Assembly (NCBI GenBank): GCA_051009015.1
Contig: JBPCWZ010000023.1
Location: forward strand, 1 to 6,324
DNA length: 6,324 nt
Source: JAHRAH01 sp051009015
GTDB lineage: Bacteria > Pseudomonadota > Gammaproteobacteria > Tethybacterales > Persebacteraceae
Reading direction: 5' to 3'
Position 1 is the first letter of the stretch, and every line of letters starts with the position of its first letter. Under the pieces are notes generated by a model. That model was not told the DNA's origin and made no database searches. It worked only from the letters and a program-made list of their open reading frames with translations. This document shows, in pieces, positions 1 to 3,855 of the stretch. Made by a program: the position numbers and the translations under genes.

Positions 1-122
1 TCTGGGAGCATGCCTACTATCTGAACTACCAAAACCGCCGCCCCGACTACATCAAGGCGTTTTGGAATGTCGCAGATTGGCAAACCGCCAACAAACGCTA
101 CGAAGAAGCAATGTCGGCATAA
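1..122 (+). CDS. sodB: Superoxide dismutase (Fe/Mn family), C-terminal fragment
   Basis: Only the last 39 residues are inside the window; the gene begins upstream. The visible protein starts with WEHAYYLNYQNRRPDYIKAF and ends in MSA before TAA (120-122). WEHAYY is the C-terminal signature of Fe/Mn superoxide dismutases (D-x-W-E-H-A-Y); the His is one of the four metal ligands, and the Asp ligand would be two residues before the Trp, just outside the window. The following YxNRRPDY...FW segment is also typical of the family. Family members convert superoxide to hydrogen peroxide and oxygen in the cytoplasm. The metal cannot be decided from this fragment; the symbol sodB assumes the iron type usual in proteobacteria. 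No U-tracted terminator follows. The only structures are a 5-bp GCCGG/CCGGC hairpin at 127-141 and the palindrome at 170-189. Confidence 0.88.
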   Translation, partial: WEHAYYLNYQNRRPDYIKAFWNVADWQTANKRYEEAMSA

Positions 123-165
123 CCGCGCCGGAAAAACCGGCAAAAACGGCGGCGCCGATAGTTTA

Positions 166-194
166 GGAGATTCCCGCTTTTGCGGGAATGACGG
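166..194 (+). repeat. 29-bp direct repeat with ATTCCCGC palindrome, left copy
   Basis: Contains the perfect 20-bp inverted repeat ATTCCCGCTTTTGCGGGAAT at 170-189 (8-bp arms, TTTT loop), followed by GACGG. The whole 29 bp recur exactly and in the same orientation at 1300-1328, on the other side of the ankyrin gene. The pattern ATTCCC-N8-GGGAAT matches the dRS3-type repeat of Neisseria, but similar palindromes are scattered through many proteobacterial genomes. It could also act as a transcript-end hairpin after the sod gene, although no T tract follows. Confidence 0.85.
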
Positions 195-216
195 AATGTG
201 GCAATTCGGGCGGCTA

Positions 217-225
217 TGTTAATAT
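217..225 (+). promoter_or_regulatory. Possible extended -10 for the ankyrin gene
   Basis: TGTTAATAT reads as an extended -10 (TG-n-TAATAT, four of six matches to TATAAT) and would start transcription near 232. No convincing -35 is visible at the expected distance. The predicted start falls inside a perfect 6-bp inverted repeat at 229-243 (GGCAAG-CGG-CTTGCC), which could be an operator or a 5' hairpin. It lies about 45 bp before the ATG at 270. Confidence 0.3.
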
Positions 226-228
226 GTC

Positions 229-243
229 GGCAAGCGGCTTGCC
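229..243. repeat. Perfect inverted repeat upstream of ankyrin gene
   Basis: GGCAAG-CGG-CTTGCC has 6-bp arms and a 3-nt loop. It lies between the candidate -10 (217-225) and the ribosome-binding site (256-260) of the ankyrin gene, so it is either an operator half-site pair or a hairpin in the leader. There is no T tract, so it is not an intrinsic terminator. Confidence 0.5.
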
Positions 244-269
244 CGCATAACACACAAGGAAATACAACG

Positions 270-1259
270 ATGATTAACTTTTTGCGCGCCTTGTGCGTGA
301 TATTCTTTGCCGCCGCCATCGGCGGGACGGCTTTCGCCGATGACGGTTTTCCGCCTTTGCATCAAGCGGCGGCGGACGGCAATATTGCCGAAGTCAAACG
401 CCTGATTGACGGCGGGGCGAATATTGACGCAAAAACTGACAACTATGGCAACACTCCTCTGCATGTAGCAGCAGGGAACGGTCAAACCGAAACTGCGCAT
501 GCCCTTATCAAAGTGGGGGCGGATGTTAACGCAAAATCTAACGATGGCGGGACACCTTTGCATATTGTGGCAGTGCTCGGTCAAACCGAAACCGTGCATG
601 CCCTTGTCAAAGTGGGGGCGGATGTTAACGCAAAAACAAACGATGGTTGGACGCCTTTGCATTATGCGGCAAGGCATGGTCAAACCAAAATCGCGCATGC
701 CCTTATCAAAGCGGGGGCGGATATTAATGCAAAATCTAACGATGACGAGACGCCTTTGCGTTATGCGGCAGCGCATGGTCAAACCGAAACCGCGCTTGCC
801 CTTGTCAAAGCGGGGGCGGATATTAAGGAAAAATCTAACGATGGCTTTACGCCTTTGCATGGTGCGGCGGAATTCGGTCAAACCGAAACTGCACTTGCCC
901 TTGTCAAAGCAGGGGCGGATATCGGGGCAAAAAATAATAAGGGCTTGACGCCTTTGCATTCGGCGGCATTAGGCGGTCAAACTGAAACCGCGCTTGCCCT
1001 TGTCAAAGCGGGGGCGGATATTGGGGCAAAAACTAACATTGGCTGGATGCCTTTGCATATTGCGGCAGGGTTTGGTCAAACCGAAACTGCGCTTGCCCTC
1101 GTCAAAGCGGGGGCGGATTTGCATGCCCGCGACAATGACGGAAAAACGCCGTTGGATTATGCCATACAAGAGCATGGCGAAGACAGCGAAATAGCGCGAT
1201 TGCTGCTTGAAAACGAAAGCACTTGGCAAAAAGCAAAAAAATGGCTATTCGGCGACTAA
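270..1259 (+). CDS. Secreted ankyrin-repeat protein
   Basis: 329 residues, starting at the ATG at 270 because AAGGA (256-260) sits 9 nt upstream and because this start gives a clean Sec signal peptide: MINFLRAL, then a hydrophobic core, then AFA before Asp24. A longer reading from 198 has no such support. The mature protein is almost entirely ankyrin repeats: one divergent repeat at residues 27-61, seven 33-residue repeats of the form TPLHxAAxxGQTETALALVKAGADIxAKxNxGx from residue 62 to 292, and a degenerate capping repeat to about 318, then a short basic and aromatic tail (KKWLFGD). Ankyrin domains bind proteins; the partner cannot be read from sequence, and export to the periplasm or beyond is inferred from the signal peptide. 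The gene stands alone between two copies of a 29-bp direct repeat. Repeats 5-8 are nearly identical in DNA over helix 2, showing recent duplication or gene conversion. Confidence 0.93.
   Translation: MINFLRALCVIFFAAAIGGTAFADDGFPPLHQAAADGNIAEVKRLIDGGANIDAKTDNYGNTPLHVAAGNGQTETAHALIKVGADVNAKSNDGGTPLHIVAVLGQTETVHALVKVGADVNAKTNDGWTPLHYAARHGQTKIAHALIKAGADINAKSNDDETPLRYAAAHGQTETALALVKAGADIKEKSNDGFTPLHGAAEFGQTETALALVKAGADIGAKNNKGLTPLHSAALGGQTETALALVKAGADIGAKTNIGWMPLHIAAGFGQTETALALVKAGADLHARDNDGKTPLDYAIQEHGEDSEIARLLLENESTWQKAKKWLFGD
453..1145 (+). repeat. Seven 99-bp tandem repeats encoding ankyrin units
   Basis: Units begin at 453, 552, 651, 750, 849, 948 and 1047 and keep exact 99-bp phase with no indels. 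The stretch encoding GQTETALALVKAGAD is nearly invariant at the DNA level in the last four units, while codons for residues 5, 8, 9 and 31-33 of each unit change. A divergent unit precedes (to 452) and a degenerate unit follows (from 1146). Confidence 0.95.
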
Positions 1260-1299
1260 TTGCCTTATGCCACCTTGTCATTCGGGCGGGGATGGTTTG

Positions 1300-1404
1300 G
1301 GAGATTCCCGCTTTTGCGGGAATGACGGGGATTTTTGCCTTTGCGGGAATGACGGCTTTATGGATTCCCGCTTGCGCGGGAATGACGAGGGGGGCGGGAA
1401 TGAC
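1300..1404 (+). repeat. Cluster of ATTCCCGC/GCGGGAATGACG palindromic repeats
   Basis: The cluster starts with the second exact copy of the 29-bp direct repeat (1300-1328; palindrome 1304-1323). Next come a half copy with GCGGGAATGACGG at 1343-1355, a second full palindrome ATTCCCGC-TTGC-GCGGGAAT at 1364-1383, and another half copy at 1394-1404. It fills most of the 180-bp gap between the ankyrin gene and coaBC. Reading through it gives repeated FAGMT peptides, a known artefact of such repeats, so no gene is called here. Confidence 0.88.
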
Positions 1405-1405
1405 A

Positions 1406-1432
1406 TTGGAAAATATCTATGTGTGCTATGAT
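1406..1432 (+). promoter_or_regulatory. Probable extended -10 promoter for coaBC-yggX
   Basis: TG-C-TATGAT (1424-1432) is an extended -10 with five of six matches to TATAAT. A weak -35, TTGGAA, lies at 1406-1411 with a short 15-bp spacer, which extended -10 promoters tolerate. Transcription would start near 1439, directly at the ATG at 1440 and at the edge of the parS-like site at 1441-1456. Confidence 0.5.
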
Positions 1433-1439
1433 AGCGCAA

Positions 1440-2771
1440 ATGTTTCACGGGAAACCATCGGCGGCGGCAGGGAGGAAGACCGGAAGCGGCGGCGAAAGCG
1501 CGGCAGTTGTCGCCCTCGGCATTACCGGCAGCATCGCCTGCTACAAAGCGGCGTATCTTTGTCGTATGCTGCGCGAGGATGGTTTGCAAGTGCGGGTTTT
1601 GATGACACCGGCGGCGCAGGCATTTGTCGGCGCGGCGACTTTTCGCGCCCTCAGCGGCGCGCCGGTTATTAGCGGAGACGGCATTAGCGGCGATGCAAAT
1701 GCCGGAATTGCCGATGACGGAATGGATCATATCCATCTAACCCGCAAAGCGTCATTGTTGCTTGTCGCTCCGGCAAGTGCCGATTTTATCGCCAAAGCCG
1801 CCGCCGGTTTTGCCGATAATGCCGTCCTTGCCGCCTTTCTTGCCGCAGATGGACCGAAAATGCTCGCCCCGGCGATGAACCGGCAAATGTGGCTTTCGCC
1901 GCCGACACAGCGCAATATCCAAACCCTCGCCGCAGATGGCACAACCATCATCGGACCCGCCATCGGCGAACAAGCATGCGGCGAAAACGGCGAAGGAAGA
2001 ATGACCGAACCGGCGGATATTGTCAAAGCCGTCCGTTTGGCAGTGCATAAACCCATGCGCGGCTTGCGCATTGTCGTCAGCACCGGCGCAACCGCCGAAA
2101 ACATTGACACAATGCGCACCATCAGCAACAAAAGCAGCGGGCGAATGGGCTTTGCCATCGCCGCCGCCTGCCAACAAGCGGGGGCGCAAGTTTGCGTTAT
2201 CGCCGCCAATACTTCCGCCCCGCCGCCGCCAAGTTTGCCGCCAAATGCCATCATACGGGCGGCAACAAACGATGCGATGCGGCAGGCATTACTGAAAGAA
2301 TGCGCCAACTGCGACATTTTCATTTCCGCCGCCGCCGTTGCCGATTACACTTGCGGCGGCGGGCAAAAACACAAACACCCGCGCAGCGGCAAAGCGTTGA
2401 TTCTCAAACTAACGCCGAGTGCCGACATTTTGGCGACCATCGGCAAAAGATATCCGCATTTGTTTACCATCGGTTTCGCCGCTTTGGACGGCGATGGCGA
2501 TGACGGCGGCAAATGGCGGGCGGCGGCAAAAGCAAAAATGCGCGCCAAAAACACGGCGATGATGATTGCCAACAGCGTGAATGATGCCGAAAGCGAAAGT
2601 TGTCAACTGGCGGTTTTTTGCGCCGACGGCAAGGAATATCAACTTCCGCGCCAAAACAAAACCGATGCGGCGGGCAGTTTGGCGCTTTTGTTTGCCGACC
2701 GGCTGGATGTTTCCCGTGAAACCTCCGCGCCCAAAAACACAACAAAAGCCAAACGCGCGGCGGCTGGCTAA
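1440..2771 (+). CDS. coaBC: Bifunctional phosphopantothenoylcysteine decarboxylase / phosphopantothenate-cysteine ligase
   Basis: CoaBC (Dfp) joins cysteine to 4'-phosphopantothenate using CTP, then decarboxylates the product to 4'-phosphopantetheine with FMN, two steps of coenzyme A synthesis in the cytoplasm. From the ATG at 1440 it is 443 residues. The N-terminal CoaC flavoprotein half has LGITGSIACYK (26-36), the catalytic His in DHIHL (His97), ASADFIAKAAAGFADN, PAMN (Asn147 flavin/substrate motif) and the active-site Cys180 in ACGENGEGRM. The CoaB half starts near residue 206 and has TISNKSSGRMGFAIA, FISAAAVADY (about 294-303) and the GFAA motif. The start is uncertain: no good ribosome-binding site precedes any candidate. 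ATG 1419 has only a weak GGAA and lies upstream of the predicted transcription start, so 1440 was chosen; 1428 is also possible. The last ~20 residues (VSRETSAPKN and a basic Ala-rich tail) extend past the usual end and include a parS-like site. yggX follows after 27 bp. Confidence 0.93.
   Translation: MFHGKPSAAAGRKTGSGGESAAVVALGITGSIACYKAAYLCRMLREDGLQVRVLMTPAAQAFVGAATFRALSGAPVISGDGISGDANAGIADDGMDHIHLTRKASLLLVAPASADFIAKAAAGFADNAVLAAFLAADGPKMLAPAMNRQMWLSPPTQRNIQTLAADGTTIIGPAIGEQACGENGEGRMTEPADIVKAVRLAVHKPMRGLRIVVSTGATAENIDTMRTISNKSSGRMGFAIAAACQQAGAQVCVIAANTSAPPPPSLPPNAIIRAATNDAMRQALLKECANCDIFISAAAVADYTCGGGQKHKHPRSGKALILKLTPSADILATIGKRYPHLFTIGFAALDGDGDDGGKWRAAAKAKMRAKNTAMMIANSVNDAESESCQLAVFCADGKEYQLPRQNKTDAAGSLALLFADRLDVSRETSAPKNTTKAKRAAAG
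1441..1456. promoter_or_regulatory. parS-like 16-mer at 5' end of coaBC
   Basis: TGTTTCACGGGAAACC matches the widely conserved ParB-binding site TGTTTCACGTGAAACA at 14 of 16 positions, keeping both GTTTC/GAAAC arms. It begins inside the chosen ATG, encoding FHGKP, and directly abuts the predicted transcription start. A site with the same 14-bp core in the opposite orientation is at 2708-2723. ParB binding is inference; no parAB genes are in the window. Confidence 0.5.
2708..2723. promoter_or_regulatory. parS-like 16-mer at 3' end of coaBC
   Basis: TGTTTCCCGTGAAACC differs from consensus parS (TGTTTCACGTGAAACA) at two positions. Its reverse complement shares the exact 14-mer GTTTCACGGGAAAC with the site at 1441-1456. 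It is read in the coaBC frame as VSRET near the C-terminus, a peptide commonly produced when parS lies inside a gene. Confidence 0.5.
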
Positions 2772-2798
2772 CAAACAACACCACAACCGGAGAAAACA

Positions 2799-3071
2799 AT
2801 GAGCAAAATGGTCAAATGCGTCAAATACGGCGAAGAAATGGAAGGTTTGGCGACACCGCCCTATCCGGGCGCACTGGGACAGCGCATTTTTGACAGCGTA
2901 TCGGCACAGGCGTGGCACGAATGGCTGGAACAGCAAAAGATGCTAATGAACGAATACCGCCTGAACATGGCAGACAAACGCGCCCGCGATTACCTTCTGG
3001 AACAAACCGAACGCCACTTCTTCGGCGAAGGCGCCGACACCGCCAGCGGCTACACGCCGATAAAGGAATAG
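2799..3071 (+). CDS. yggX: Fe(II) trafficking protein YggX
   Basis: 90 residues, the usual length of the family (E. coli about 91). Recognised from MSKMVKCVKYGEEMEGL, PPYPGALGQRI, VSAQAWHEWLEQQKMLMNEY, the RLNMADKRARDYL helix and the C-terminal HFFGEGAD motif. Cys7, the conserved cysteine of YggX, is present in VKCVKYG. The family protects iron-sulphur proteins and is thought to carry or shield Fe(II) during oxidative stress in the cytoplasm. The start is fixed by GGAG at 2789-2792, 6 nt before the ATG. It lies 27 bp after coaBC with no terminator between, so co-transcription is likely. A superoxide dismutase gene at the left edge of the window gives a matching redox theme, though it is not in the same operon. 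Confidence 0.97.
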   Translation: MSKMVKCVKYGEEMEGLATPPYPGALGQRIFDSVSAQAWHEWLEQQKMLMNEYRLNMADKRARDYLLEQTERHFFGEGADTASGYTPIKE

Positions 3072-3083
3072 CGGCGGCGGCGG

Positions 3084-3112
3084 TTGACATTGCCAAAAAA
3101 GTGTGGTACAAT
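3084..3112 (+). promoter_or_regulatory. Consensus sigma-70 promoter
   Basis: A perfect -35 TTGACA (3084-3089), a 17-bp spacer and a -10 TACAAT (3107-3112, five of six) with an upstream TG (3104-3105) that makes it an extended -10. It is by far the strongest promoter sequence in the window and begins 13 bp after the yggX stop. The predicted start is about 3119, so the first product is the short repeat RNA that ends at the terminator 3183-3215. A 10-codon frame from ATG 3111 overlaps the -10 and would not be in this transcript. Confidence 0.85.
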
Positions 3113-3128
3113 GAAGCCGACTGGAAAC

Positions 3129-3179
3129 TCCGTACGCCCGTAGGCGGGCATTATCCGTTACGCCCGTAGGCGGGCAAAC
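3129..3179 (+). repeat. Two tandem 25/26-bp repeats inside the small RNA
   Basis: Unit 1 is 3129-3153 and unit 2 is 3154-3179. They share TCCGT, differ by one inserted T, and are then identical for the 18 bases TACGCCCGTAGGCGGGCA before diverging in the last few bases. Confidence 0.85.
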
Positions 3180-3182
3180 ACA

Positions 3183-3215
3183 GAAACCCGGGCAAACGCT
3201 CGGGTTTCATTTTTT
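3183..3215 (+). terminator. Intrinsic terminator directly before the NYN gene
   Basis: An 11-bp stem (GAAACCCGGGC 3183-3193 with GCTCGGGTTTC 3198-3208, one G-U pair), an AAAC tetraloop and six Ts at 3210-3215. The ATG of the nuclease gene is the next base (3216). It ends the small RNA and leaves the nuclease dependent on readthrough, or on an antiterminated or otherwise processed transcript. Confidence 0.9.
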
Positions 3216-3830
3216 ATGCAGGTGAAAAAGACATACATCGCCATAGACGGGGGATATTTGCGGGCGGTGTTCCGCCGCAGCGGATATTCGTTCGGTGCCG
3301 ATGGCATTGACAAATTTGCAAGGCATTGCCTTGACAAAGGCGAGGAGTTGCTAAAAGTGTTGTTTTATGATTGCCTGCCATACCAAACGCCCGAAGGTGG
3401 CAAGGAGATTTTGCATCCGGTGACCAAAGTGCCGCTGACACAAAAAAGCAAAAAAGTGTTTTGGGACTTGGAGCAAAAAGATTTGTTTGCCTTGCGTCTG
3501 GGGACGCTGGTTTTTCGCGGTTGGCATTTGCGGCCGGGCACGGACGGCAAAAAGGAGAAAGATTACAAAGCAACTTTCCAACAAAAAGGCGTGGATATGC
3601 GCATTGGTTTGGATATGGCATCCCTTGCCGAGTTGCGTTTGGCGGACAGGATAATCCTGCTATCCGCCGACACGGATTTAATTCCGGCGATGAAACTGTG
3701 CCGCAAGCGCGGCATACAAGTCGTGGCTATCCAACTGCCATCCACGCCGTTGCCGCCCAAACTAATAGCCCACACCGACATCCTCCGCCGAAAAGAATGG
3801 TGCAAGGGATTAACGCGCGAGCGTAAATAA
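3216..3830 (+). CDS. NYN-domain (PIN-like, LabA/DUF88-type) ribonuclease
   Basis: 204 residues, apparently a stand-alone NYN domain. The motifs run in family order: an N-terminal strand ending in YIAIDGGYLR (Asp11), LFYDCLPY (50-56), KGVDMRIGLDM (124-134; Asp127 and Asp133), then ADRIILLSADTDLIPAMKLC (Asp152, Asp154) and RGIQVVAI. These acidic residues correspond to the metal-binding active site of NYN/PIN-like nucleases, so it is probably an Mg-dependent RNase in the cytoplasm; RNA target unknown. Length is typical for DUF88 proteins. The start at 3216 is required to keep the Asp11 motif, but no ribosome-binding site precedes it: upstream is only the terminator T tract. GTG 3222 would be the only nearby alternative and fares no better. 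A strong promoter and a repeat RNA precede it, and a membrane pentapeptide-repeat protein follows after 25 bp. A role in a toxin-antitoxin or defence module is inference. Confidence 0.87.
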   Translation: MQVKKTYIAIDGGYLRAVFRRSGYSFGADGIDKFARHCLDKGEELLKVLFYDCLPYQTPEGGKEILHPVTKVPLTQKSKKVFWDLEQKDLFALRLGTLVFRGWHLRPGTDGKKEKDYKATFQQKGVDMRIGLDMASLAELRLADRIILLSADTDLIPAMKLCRKRGIQVVAIQLPSTPLPPKLIAHTDILRRKEWCKGLTRERK

Positions 3831-3855
3831 AAAGCCGCGCTTGTGCGGTATAGTT

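Larger units (their letters stand above)
3119..3215 (+). ncRNA. Putative ~97-nt small RNA with two tandem hairpin repeats
   Basis: Defined by the consensus promoter at 3084-3112 and the intrinsic terminator at 3183-3215; no open frame of note lies between. After about 10 nt of unstructured leader it carries two copies of TACGCCCGTAGGCGGGCA (3133-3150 and 3159-3176), each preceded by TCCGT, giving a 25-26-nt period. Each copy folds as GCCCG-TAGG-CGGGC, a 5-bp stem with a 4-nt loop. The terminator makes a third hairpin. I do not recognise the RNA as a named family. The NYN ribonuclease gene starts at the first base after the T tract, so transcripts that read through would carry both. Options are a trans-acting sRNA, an RNA antitoxin or substrate for the nuclease, or an attenuator leader; sequence alone does not decide. 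Confidence 0.65.

Noticed and set aside
219..959. Long minus-strand and alternative plus-strand frames across the ankyrin region
   Set aside because: They are open only because the 99-bp repeat phase repeats the same codons in every frame. They lack start signals, and their products are simple repeats of the shadowed ankyrin DNA.
1223..1672. Open frame through the repeat cluster giving repeated FAGMT peptides
   Set aside because: Such peptides are the usual false translation of ATTCCCGC/GCGGGAATGAC palindromes. The frame also overlaps the well-supported coaBC gene out of frame.
3111..3143. Ten-codon frame starting ATG at the small RNA promoter (MKPTGNSVRP)
   Set aside because: The ATG overlaps the -10 box, so it lies upstream of the predicted transcript start, and there is no ribosome-binding site.
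3129..3179. The two repeats as a minimal CRISPR array
   Set aside because: The repeats are almost directly abutting with no spacer of useful length, are only two in number, lie inside a promoter-terminator unit, and no cas genes are present.
3834..3849. Hairpin between the NYN and pentapeptide genes as a terminator
   Set aside because: The stem is only 4 bp (CCGC/GCGG) and no T tract follows on the plus strand. On the minus strand there is a T run, but no gene is there to terminate.
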